A DNA stretch of 5,960 bases, taken from NCBI GenBank assembly GCA_018065025.1, contig JAGHUB010000241.1, positions 1 through 5,960 of the forward strand, in the 5' to 3' direction. Source of the DNA: Candidatus Equihabitans merdae (GTDB lineage Bacteria > Bacillota > Clostridia > Lachnospirales > Lachnospiraceae). A program made the translations under genes and the position numbers. A model generated the notes under the pieces. The model was not told where the DNA came from and searched no databases. It was given only the letters and a program-made list of their open reading frames with translations. Positions 1 through 5,038 of the stretch are shown here, in pieces. Positions within the stretch are counted from its first letter, which is position 1. Each line of letters opens with the position of its first letter.

Positions 1-1154
1 GCCGGAGTATCTTCGCAGTCATCATTATCTTCATTATCTTTATCAGTCTGACTATTATCTGAAAGACTGCCGCATCCGAAGTTTCGCCAGTATTGGACTG
101 CTCCTTCCGGACCCAATACAAAGCAAGCGGTGGACAGGGCATCTGCCATGGCGGCGTCCTGGCTTACGATGGTAACGGACAACATACCATTTTCCGCAGG
201 ATAACCAGTCTTGGGATCCAGGATATGGTGGAAAATCCTGCCATCTTGGCCTTCAAAGTAGCGTTCATAAGTACCTGAGGTGATAACAGCCAGATCACTG
301 ACCATCAAGGTTCCCATGAGCTTGCTCTGGTCATTCCGATCCCGGGGATCTCTCACCCCTACCTTCCAGAGGCTGCCGTCAGGTTTAGTACCCACGCACT
401 GAATATTGCCGCCCAAAGAAAGGATGGCAGACTCAATACCCTGGCTTCGAACCAAATCTGATGCCGCAGCTGATGCATAACCCTTGGCGATACTGCCAAG
501 ACCTATGCGCTGACCCTCTCCAAGGAAGACGTAGCTTGCAGCATCATCCCCTGTGCCATGATTTTCTGTGACAGAATCGGCATCCGCATCATCAGCTTCT
601 CCAATCTGCCCACTGTTCAATGACTCTATCTTAATCTGACTATAATCCACCTTTTCCAAAGCTTCTGTGATTTCTTCCGGACTCGGCACGCGATAGTTTC
701 CTGAAGTGAACCCCCACAGTTCCACCAGAGGCGCCACTGTCACATCATAGGCACCGTCGGTCCGTTCAGAAATAGTATTGGCCAACTCTAACATATAAGT
801 CACTTCAGGCCCTACCTGTCCGGATTCATGCTGGTTCAAATAGAGAATCTCAGACTTATCTGAAGAATAGTTCTTTAATGAGCTGTCTGAGTCTACCGCA
901 GAAAGAAGCTGGTCCAACCGCTCCAGTTCATTTCTTGCGGCAACAGCTGCTTCCTGACCATCTCTTCCGTAACAAGTCACGGTCATATAAGTATCCATGG
1001 CAAAGAATGACTCTTCGTGAGCTGCCACATCCGCAGCTTTATTTTTGCGAATTCCTACCACCAGACCTATGGCAAGGCACAGAAAAACAAGCAGCCCAAC
1101 CATGATGATTGCGCTGCTATGATGCTTATCTCTTTTTGTCCTATCTTCTGACAC
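1..1154 (-). CDS. apbE: FAD:protein FMN transferase (ApbE family), C-terminus beyond the left edge
   Basis: Read from a GTG at 1154-1152 the frame stays open to the window edge (384 codons seen, no stop). ApbE enzymes cleave FAD and attach FMN covalently to Ser/Thr of extracytoplasmic redox proteins, using Mg2+. Visible in order: a short basic N-terminus, a single membrane segment at about residues 14-35 with no convincing lipobox (so a signal anchor rather than a lipoprotein), FFAMDTYMTV at 50-59, RTDGAYDVTVAPLVELWGF at 131-149, GLGSIAKGYA at 218-227, LSLGGNI at 245-251, ITSGTYERYF at 291-300, HHILDPKTGYP at 309-319 and ADALSTA at 337-343. In the last motif D338 and T342 have the spacing of the known metal ligands. 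Two acidic, low-complexity stretches interrupt the fold: residues 186-206, and 366 to the edge. GTG was chosen because AGGAG lies 13 nt upstream and the next ATG is inside the membrane segment. It is the last visible gene of a three-gene operon, 16 nt after the Gx-transporter gene. The family call is firm; the FmnB-type role is inference. Confidence 0.95.
   Translation of the reverse strand, partial: MSEDRTKRDKHHSSAIIMVGLLVFLCLAIGLVVGIRKNKAADVAAHEESFFAMDTYMTVTCYGRDGQEAAVAARNELERLDQLLSAVDSDSSLKNYSSDKSEILYLNQHESGQVGPEVTYMLELANTISERTDGAYDVTVAPLVELWGFTSGNYRVPSPEEITEALEKVDYSQIKIESLNSGQIGEADDADADSVTENHGTGDDAASYVFLGEGQRIGLGSIAKGYASAAASDLVRSQGIESAILSLGGNIQCVGTKPDGSLWKVGVRDPRDRNDQSKLMGTLMVSDLAVITSGTYERYFEGQDGRIFHHILDPKTGYPAENGMLSVTIVSQDAAMADALSTACFVLGPEGAVQYWRNFGCGSLSDNSQTDKDNEDNDDCEDTP
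23..40. repeat. 9-bp perfect tandem duplication in the acidic tail of apbE
   Basis: The unit CATTATCTT occurs twice in tandem (23-31 and 32-40), followed by a partial TATC; a further ATTATCT lies at 54-60. Because 9 is a multiple of 3 the duplication preserves the apbE frame. On the minus strand it encodes part of the Asp/Asn/Glu-rich tract at about residues 370-380. This looks like slippage-type expansion of a linker. Confidence 0.6.
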
Positions 1155-1167
1155 GATTAGTATTAAT

Positions 1168-1172
1168 CTCCT
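1168..1172 (-). promoter_or_regulatory. Ribosome binding site for apbE
   Basis: AGGAG on the minus strand overlaps the TAG stop of the preceding gene (1173-1171) and lies 13 nt before the GTG start of apbE. The spacing is long, but no other in-frame ATG, GTG or TTG sits closer. The overlap with the upstream stop suggests translational coupling. Confidence 0.55.
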
Positions 1173-1674
1173 ATTTCACGGCCACCTTCTTCAGTCTCTC
1201 ATAGATGGCTGACCCAAGCAAGCCAATCAGAAGACCGGTAATGGCACCTGTCACCATAAGTGCAGCAAAATAATAGCCGATCTTAGTTGTCTGAAGAACG
1301 ATCATGGCCACTATAAGCTGTCCCAGATTGTGCGTGACCCCGCCTATCATGGAAATGCCCATCATAGGCAGCCATTTGGTCTTCTTTATTAAAGCCATTA
1401 GCAGCAGACTCAAAAATCCGCCGGCCAGACTAAATGCGATGCTCATGACATTTCCAAAAAGGAAACCTGACAGCAGAATACGAACAACCGATACCAGCAA
1501 AGCTTCTCGCCAGCTGTACAGGTAGAGCACCAGAATAATGGCCAGATTGGCCAGGCCAAGTTTCATACCCGGCACAGGAAATGGAATGGGCATCATGGCC
1601 TCTACATAAGACAAAACCATAGCCACCGTTGTCAGAAGGGCGCATGTGGCGATCTTCCCGGATGTCATAGGCAT
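1171..1674 (-). CDS. Gx transporter family / heptaprenyl diphosphate synthase component I-like membrane protein (EetB-like)
   Basis: A hydrophobic protein of about 167 residues with five or six membrane segments. Recognisable family signatures are PFPVPGMKLGLANLA at about residues 31-45, a FLFGN..SIAFSLAGGFLSLLLM block at about 71-93 and GGVTHNLGQL at 111-120. The family (Hpre_diP_synt_I, also called Gx transporter) resembles ECF-type substrate-binding subunits and is not a soluble prenyl synthase despite its older name. Its homologue EetB belongs to the Listeria-type extracellular electron transfer locus. Start choice: GGAGG at 1683-1679 precedes three in-frame ATGs at 1677, 1674 and 1668. 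The one at 1674 (4 nt spacing) and the one at 1668 (10 nt) are both plausible. A longer TTG-initiated version from 1716 has no good binding site. The start overlaps the TGA of the upstream gene, so translation is probably coupled. Family call good; substrate unknown. Confidence 0.87.
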   Translation of the reverse strand: MPMTSGKIATCALLTTVAMVLSYVEAMMPIPFPVPGMKLGLANLAIILVLYLYSWREALLVSVVRILLSGFLFGNVMSIAFSLAGGFLSLLLMALIKKTKWLPMMGISMIGGVTHNLGQLIVAMIVLQTTKIGYYFAALMVTGAITGLLIGLLGSAIYERLKKVAVK

Positions 1675-2027
1675 CATTCCTCCACGTACTCTATCATTAG
1701 TCGGTGAGGCATACAAACGATGGGCAGTGAGTCTTTCACAAGTTCTCCCATAGAAATGCAGATGTGGTCGGGACAGTCTGCTTCTGAAACAGAGATCTTG
1801 TGGTCCTTGATGGCGATGATATTGTAGCCCTCAGGACATTCCACCTTATAAGTCTGATCGGCTTCCTTGCTCAAGTCAAAGGTATACAAGACTTGTCCGT
1901 CCTGTGTCACCCTGACCATCTGGCCCGGATCTTTTCTTCCGCTGACCAGCATAATGATAGCGGCGATTGCAAGAATTGCTATGAAGAGAATACCTGTTAA
2001 TAATAACTGTTTTTTCTTTGCACCCAT
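1674..2027 (-). CDS. NusG domain II-containing membrane-anchored protein (EetA-like)
   Basis: A 117-residue protein with a short basic N-terminus (MGAKKK), one membrane segment at about residues 8-29, and a compact extracytoplasmic domain. The domain carries the signature of the stand-alone NusG domain II family (PF07009): a beta-rich start (VRVTQDGQVLYTFDL), then ADCPDHIC with C85 and C90, then PIVCMPHRLMIE with C105. These cysteines are the family's conserved ones, and their redox use is unproven. Despite the name it is not a transcription factor: it lacks the NGN and KOW domains of NusG. Start: GGAGGG at 2041-2036 lies 8 nt before the ATG at 2027. A GTG extension from 2087 adds 20 residues but has no binding site. 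It is the first gene of the operon with the Gx-transporter and ApbE genes. I infer an EetA-like electron-transfer role from family and neighbours; the exact role is open. Confidence 0.87.
   Translation of the reverse strand: MGAKKKQLLLTGILFIAILAIAAIIMLVSGRKDPGQMVRVTQDGQVLYTFDLSKEADQTYKVECPEGYNIIAIKDHKISVSEADCPDHICISMGELVKDSLPIVCMPHRLMIEYVEE
1679..1683 (-). promoter_or_regulatory. Ribosome binding site deciding the start of the Gx-transporter gene
   Basis: GGAGG on the minus strand lies inside the last codons of the NusG domain II gene. It rules against the upstream TTG start at 1716 and supports initiation at 1674 or 1668. The reading GGAGGAATGATG places the upstream stop TGA within the cluster of start codons. 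Confidence 0.8.
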
Positions 2028-2127
2028 ACGATTATCCCTCCACATTATAATAACAGGTTTCTTGATTGTTTCCAGTGCATCCTGCACGGCTCTTTTTATG
2101 GCATAGAAAGGAAACTTCCTATTCCAT
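2028..2127 (-). promoter_or_regulatory. Upstream region of the NusG II / Gx / ApbE operon; no clear promoter
   Basis: This stretch must hold the operon promoter if the putP terminator works, yet I see no good -35/-10 pair. A TATAAT at 2049-2044 on the minus strand would put the transcript start on the ribosome binding site. It could only give a nearly leaderless message and lacks a decent -35. The region does contain one arm (2088-2101) of an inverted repeat with 2124-2138. Expression by read-through from putP or from a non-consensus promoter is possible. Confidence 0.3.
2036..2041 (-). promoter_or_regulatory. Ribosome binding site of the NusG domain II gene
   Basis: GGAGGG on the minus strand, 8 nt before the ATG at 2027. 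It is the strongest site in the operon and decides the start against the longer GTG frame beginning at 2087. Confidence 0.85.
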
Positions 2128-2138
2128 AAAAAAGAGCC
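2088..2138. repeat. Inverted repeat overlapping the putP terminator
   Basis: GGCTCTTTTTATGG (2088-2101) is the reverse complement of CCATAAAAAAGAGCC (2124-2138) apart from one extra A in the A-run. The arms are separated by 22 nt that themselves contain the small palindrome-like GGAAACTTCC. The right arm is also one arm of the terminator at 2130-2160, so the two hairpins exclude each other. It could be a duplicated terminator arm or a second stabilising hairpin. Confidence 0.7.
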
Positions 2139-2160
2139 ATCGTAAACCGATGACTCTTTT
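2128..2160 (-). terminator. Rho-independent terminator of putP
   Basis: On the minus strand AAAAGAGTCATCG (2160-2148) pairs with CGATGGCTCTTTT (2142-2130) around a 5-nt loop, with a single G-U wobble, and runs into six T residues (2133-2128). The wobble becomes a C/A mismatch in plus-strand RNA, so minus-strand termination is favoured. It lies 24 nt after the putP stop and separates putP from the downstream operon. Confidence 0.85.
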
Positions 2161-2183
2161 ACTAGTAGGTAATAGAACTTTGA

Positions 2184-3698
2184 TTATTCGTTGTAATCAG
2201 CAGCTGTGGCTGTATCGAAGATATCTGTGACATCTTTTTCCGGAGCCTTGGTTACCAGTGTGGCGATAACGGCGGCTACAGCACCTGCGATGAAACCGGG
2301 AACCAGTTCGTATACACCGGTAGAGGACAGGCCATACAGCCATACCAGGTCAACGACAGCACCTGCGATAACGCCGGCTACAGCGCCTGTGTAGTTGAAA
2401 CGACGCCAGAAGAGGCTGAGCAGAACCACCGGACCGAAGGCGGCACCGAAGATACCCCAGGCATTTTCTACCAGATTCATGATAGCCTGTGCACCACTAC
2501 CCTTTGATGTAGCAATCAGGTAAGCGATGACGGAGATAACAACAACGGCGATACGACCAACATAAAGAACTTCTTTGTCTTTGGCGTTCTTACGGATCAG
2601 GGGCTGATAAAGGTCACTTGTGAAGGAACTGGAAGCAACCAGCAGCTGGCTATCAGCTGTGGATACTGAAGCAGCCATGATAGCGGCCAGAAGGAAACCG
2701 GCAGCTGCAGGCGGGAAGAAGCGACGAGCCATAACGATGAAGACTGTCTTCTGAGCGCCCATGGTCAGCAGTTCTTCAGCAACGATCATACGAGCAAGGT
2801 AAGCCATGTAGCAGCTGGCGCCAAGGCTTAAGATAACCCAAACGATAGCAACAACAGCAGATGTCTTGATCATCTTGGGTTTTTCGATACTCATGAAACG
2901 GATGATGATGTGGGGCATACCGAAGTAACCAAGACCCCAGCCAAGACCGGATACGATATCCTGCCAGCTGGCATCAAAGAGACCTGTACCGAAGCTGTAG
3001 GTTGTCACATTACCGGCTGCATCTGTGTAAGTGAATACCTGCTGAAGCAGGGATGTGTCCAGATTCTGTGTGGAAACAACGATGATGGGGATAGCCAGCA
3101 GGGCGATCAGCATCAGGATGCCCTGGAAGAAGTCTGTCCAGCAAACGGCTTTGAAACCACCAAGGAATGTATAACCAATGATGATCAGAGCGAAGACGGT
3201 CATAGCGGCTCTTTCATTCATACCCGGGAACAGAGTTGTGAAAACTGTTGTGCCGGCTACGAAAGCTGAGGCTACGTAGACTGTGAAGGCAATCAGGAAA
3301 ATGATAGCGCAGATGACCTGCAGTGTGTTTCTCTTACTGTTGAAACGGTTGGTCAGGTACTGGGGCAGTGTGATGGCATCGCCGGCAACCTTACTGAACT
3401 TACGAAGACGTGAAGCACAGAAGATCCAGTTAGCGGCTGTACCAAGGGCAAGACCGATACCGATCCACATCTGACCGAAACCAAAGGCCAGGATACTACC
3501 GGGCAGACCCATCAGCAGCCAGGCTGACATATCGGAAGCCTGAGCGGACATGGCTGTAACCCATGGGCCCATGCTGCGGCCGCCAATAAAATAGTCCTTC
3601 TGGTCTTTGTTACTGCCGTTGAAATAGAAAAACAGGCTGACAAAGAACAGCAGGACGAAGTATAAAACGAATACAATACTTTCTGCAGTGAATGACAT
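2184..3698 (-). CDS. putP: Sodium/proline symporter PutP
   Basis: A 504-residue member of the sodium:solute symporter family (LeuT-type fold, about 13 membrane segments), of normal length for PutP, which imports L-proline with Na+. Visible signatures: DYFIGGRSMGPWVTAMSA at 35-52, ASDMSAWLLMGLPG at 54-67, FLGGFKAVCWTDFFQG at 178-193, the ASVSTADSQLLV block at 343-354 and FGAAFGPVVLLSLFWRR at 417-433. By alignment from memory with the E. coli protein, R41, D56 and S58 correspond to its R40, D55 and S57, and S346/T347 to its Na+-site S340/T341. The Gly after S57 is Ala here. An AAGGA site lies 10 nt before the ATG. It is transcribed alone, has a terminator at 2128-2160 and faces a divergent tetR-family gene. 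Arginine is encoded mostly by CGT (10 of 14), unlike the neighbouring apbE, which suggests high expression. Proline is the likely substrate; a related solute cannot be excluded. Confidence 0.95.
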   Translation of the reverse strand: MSFTAESIVFVLYFVLLFFVSLFFYFNGSNKDQKDYFIGGRSMGPWVTAMSAQASDMSAWLLMGLPGSILAFGFGQMWIGIGLALGTAANWIFCASRLRKFSKVAGDAITLPQYLTNRFNSKRNTLQVICAIIFLIAFTVYVASAFVAGTTVFTTLFPGMNERAAMTVFALIIIGYTFLGGFKAVCWTDFFQGILMLIALLAIPIIVVSTQNLDTSLLQQVFTYTDAAGNVTTYSFGTGLFDASWQDIVSGLGWGLGYFGMPHIIIRFMSIEKPKMIKTSAVVAIVWVILSLGASCYMAYLARMIVAEELLTMGAQKTVFIVMARRFFPPAAAGFLLAAIMAASVSTADSQLLVASSSFTSDLYQPLIRKNAKDKEVLYVGRIAVVVISVIAYLIATSKGSGAQAIMNLVENAWGIFGAAFGPVVLLSLFWRRFNYTGAVAGVIAGAVVDLVWLYGLSSTGVYELVPGFIAGAVAAVIATLVTKAPEKDVTDIFDTATAADYNE

Positions 3699-3734
3699 AA
3701 AAAATAAATCCTTTCTTTCTCAAAATGCCTGCTC

Positions 3735-3743
3735 ATTGTAACA
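3735..3743 (-). promoter_or_regulatory. Candidate extended -10 promoter of putP
   Basis: On the minus strand the sequence TGTTACAAT (3743-3735) is an extended -10 element. It would start the transcript near 3728 and leave a leader of about 30 nt before the ATG. A good -35 is missing (TATCAT at 17 nt), as is common with extended -10 promoters. TTGCAA at 3788-3793 with TTTATA at 3769-3764 is a weaker alternative. Confidence 0.45.
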
Positions 3744-3884
3744 CAGGGAAAAGTGGAATGATATATAAACTACGTTTTGAACTTTTTTTGCAAATATTCC
3801 GAATTAAGTCAAAAAAACATTGATATATGCTAGGTTTTTAAGTAGACTCAAGTATAGACTAGATTTTGTAAGAAAGATGAAATT
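3744..3884. promoter_or_regulatory. Shared AT-rich putP / tetR regulatory region with short repeats
   Basis: This part of the divergent intergenic region holds AAGTAGACT (3840-3848) followed by AAGTATAGACT (3850-3860), close to one helical turn apart. It also holds two looser copies of a CTAG(G/A)TTTT element at 3830 and 3859, and a small inverted repeat ATTCcGAAT at 3796-3804. Any of these could bind the TetR-family protein. The tetR promoter is unclear: TATAGA at 3854-3859 is a possible -10 without a good -35. Confidence 0.35.
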
Positions 3885-4469
3885 ATGAGAAAAACATCCA
3901 ATCAGACCAAAGGTCGTATCGTTTCAGCCGCCTGGGAGCTCTTTTATCAGTACGGTTACAGTAACACCACCATTGATGACATCGTAGAGCGAAGCAACAC
4001 CTCCAAGGGTAGTTTCTATCATTATTTCGAATCCAAGGACGATCTACTTAGTTCACTGTCCTATCTTTTCGATGAGAAATACGATGAACTGGATCGCACC
4101 ATGGATCCCAATTTAAATCCCATCGAGAAACTGCTCCTGCTGAATCGCGAGCTCTTCCTTATGATCGAGAACACAGTCTCCGTTTCTATGCTGAGCCAGC
4201 TCTTCTCCAGTCAGCTGACCACCAAAGGTGAGAAACATTTGCTGGATCCTGACCGCACTTATTACAAGCTGCTGCGAAAGATCACCGTAGAAGGCAAGCA
4301 GCAGGGCATCTTCCGAAACGATCTGTCCGTTAACGACATTACCAAGGCTTACGCCCTCTACGAGCGAGCCATGATGTATGACTGGTGCATCTCCGCCGGC
4401 AACTACAGTCTCTGCCAATATGCCGAAAAGATGCTGCCCCTGTTCCTGGATGGCTTGTCAGCACACTAA
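3885..4469 (+). CDS. TetR/AcrR family transcriptional regulator
   Basis: A 194-residue protein of typical TetR-family length. The N-terminal DNA-binding domain covers about residues 8-54. The helix-turn-helix is visible as TTIDDIVERSNTSKGSFYHYF at 28-48, followed by ESKDDLL, the usual end of the domain. The C-terminal part (about 60-190) is a helical ligand-binding and dimerisation domain with no recognisable subfamily signature, so the inducer is unknown. The ATG is preceded only by a weak, purine-rich site (AAGAAAGATG). The gene is divergent from putP and separated from it by 186 nt. That is the usual layout for a repressor acting on its neighbour and on itself, so control of proline uptake is the simplest inference. 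The last codons also carry the -35 element of the downstream rbsD promoter. Family call firm, target inferred. Confidence 0.93.
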   Translation: MRKTSNQTKGRIVSAAWELFYQYGYSNTTIDDIVERSNTSKGSFYHYFESKDDLLSSLSYLFDEKYDELDRTMDPNLNPIEKLLLLNRELFLMIENTVSVSMLSQLFSSQLTTKGEKHLLDPDRTYYKLLRKITVEGKQQGIFRNDLSVNDITKAYALYERAMMYDWCISAGNYSLCQYAEKMLPLFLDGLSAH

Positions 4470-4484
4470 AAAACAAGATATAAT
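4455..4484 (+). promoter_or_regulatory. Sigma-70-type promoter for rbsD-xth, overlapping the end of tetR
   Basis: TTGTCA (4455-4460, five of six consensus) and TATAAT (4479-4484, perfect) are separated by 18 nt. The -35 lies within the last codons of the tetR gene. Transcription would begin near 4491, giving a leader of about 120 nt before rbsD. It is the best promoter in the window and implies that rbsD-xth is expressed independently of tetR. Confidence 0.75.
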
Positions 4485-4490
4485 CGAGGC

Positions 4491-4602
4491 ATAACTTGCC
4501 GCATCCTGCGGCATTTGTAAAGAAGGAATGCAGATGCGTTTTTCTGACGTCACTTGATCGGCATGGCCCCATGATCAATCGGGGCAAACACCAAAAAGGA
4601 GG
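4491..4602 (+). promoter_or_regulatory. Structured 5' leader of rbsD
   Basis: The leader holds a perfect 7-bp hairpin, TGCCGCA (4497-4503) with TGCGGCA (4507-4513). A competing longer pairing joins CGCATC (4500-4505) to GATGCG (4533-4538), helped by CATT/AATG, and runs into five T residues at 4539-4543. Further on, TTGATC (4554-4559) is inverted at 4573-4578 (GATCAA), and GCCCC (4566-4570) can pair with GGGGC (4581-4585), again mutually exclusive. The strong site AAGGAGG (4596-4602) follows, 10 nt before the rbsD ATG. The first hairpins could equally be the tetR terminator. I do not recognise a known riboswitch class. Confidence 0.4.
4497..4543 (+). terminator. Weak terminator-like hairpin after tetR, possible attenuator
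   Basis: The GC-rich 7-bp hairpin at 4497-4513 is followed only by TTT. The alternative fold, CGCATC with GATGCG, ends directly at a five-T run (4539-4543), but its stem is interrupted by bulges. Either could end tetR transcription. Both lie downstream of the rbsD promoter, so any termination would also reduce rbsD expression. Confidence 0.35.
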
Positions 4603-4612
4603 ATATTATCTC

Positions 4613-5020
4613 ATGAAACGTCAAGGTATTCTTAACAGCGAAATCTCTCGTGTACTCTCTTACCTGGGTCACACAGATCGTATCTGCATCGGCGACTGCG
4701 GTCTTCCCATTCCGGACGAAGTAGAACGCATCGACCTGGCTCTGGCTTTCGGTGAACCCACTTTCATCCACACACTGGAAATTGTCCTGCAGGACATGAA
4801 AGTTGAAAAGATCGTTCTGGCCGAAGAGATCAAAACTCAGAACCCCAAAGTCCTGGCTGAAGTCGAAGCCCTGTTCGCAGGCCAGAAGGTCGAAGTCGAA
4901 TATGTTCCCCACGTAGAACTGAAAGCACAGACCAACGACTGCAAGGCCGTCATCAGAACCGGTGAAATCACACCCTATGCTAATGTCATCCTGCAGGCCG
5001 GCTGCATTTTCGCTGACTAA
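4613..5020 (+). CDS. rbsD: D-ribose pyranase RbsD
   Basis: A 135-residue protein of normal length for RbsD/FucU-type mutarotases. RbsD interconverts the beta-pyran and beta-furan forms of D-ribose so that ribokinase receives the furanose form; it is cytoplasmic and forms a ring-shaped oligomer. Sequence evidence: ILNSEISRVLSYLGHTD at 6-22 with the catalytic His20, D28 in GDCGLPIP, ERIDLAL at 38-44, AEEIKTQNP at 70-78 and the C-terminal IRTGEITPYANVIL at 114-127. Y122 and N124 match the ligand-binding PYAN motif. The ATG is fixed by AAGGAGG 10 nt upstream and by alignment with the family N-terminus. An upstream in-frame extension from 4496 is leader sequence. xth follows after 18 nt, probably in the same transcript. 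No rbsK, rbsA, rbsC or rbsB is in the window, so this copy is separated from the usual ribose operon as far as can be seen. Confidence 0.96.
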   Translation: MKRQGILNSEISRVLSYLGHTDRICIGDCGLPIPDEVERIDLALAFGEPTFIHTLEIVLQDMKVEKIVLAEEIKTQNPKVLAEVEALFAGQKVEVEYVPHVELKAQTNDCKAVIRTGEITPYANVILQAGCIFAD

Positions 5021-5038
5021 TCCAATAAAGGAACCATC

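Noticed and set aside
878..1105. Plus-strand open frame of 75 codons opposite apbE
   Set aside because: It is antisense to the conserved N-terminal part of apbE, with no ribosome binding site and no recognisable domain.
1171..1716. Longer Gx-transporter start at TTG 1716
   Set aside because: It would overlap the upstream gene by 43 nt and lacks a binding site, while GGAGG at 1683-1679 serves the ATG cluster at the stop codon.
2044..2049. Perfect TATAAT on the minus strand as the promoter of the NusG-II operon
   Set aside because: The transcript would start on the ribosome binding site, and the best -35 (TGGAAA at 19 nt) is poor.
1674..2087. Longer NusG domain II protein starting at GTG 2087
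   Set aside because: No binding site precedes the GTG, whereas the ATG at 2027 has GGAGGG at 8 nt and gives the typical basic N-terminus followed by a membrane segment.
2910..3269. Plus-strand open frame of 119 codons antisense to putP
   Set aside because: It lies wholly inside the firmly identified putP gene, its product matches no family I know, and it is rich in Cys, His and Thr as expected of an antisense shadow of a biased gene.
4545..4552. Palindrome TGACGTCA as an operator
   Set aside because: A single 8-bp palindrome with no second copy in the window and no regulator known here to bind it; it may be chance.
4496..4612. N-terminal extension of RbsD in frame from 4496
   Set aside because: RbsD proteins begin at MKxxxxLNS, matching the ATG at 4613, and AAGGAGG lies directly upstream. 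The extension is leader sequence containing hairpins.
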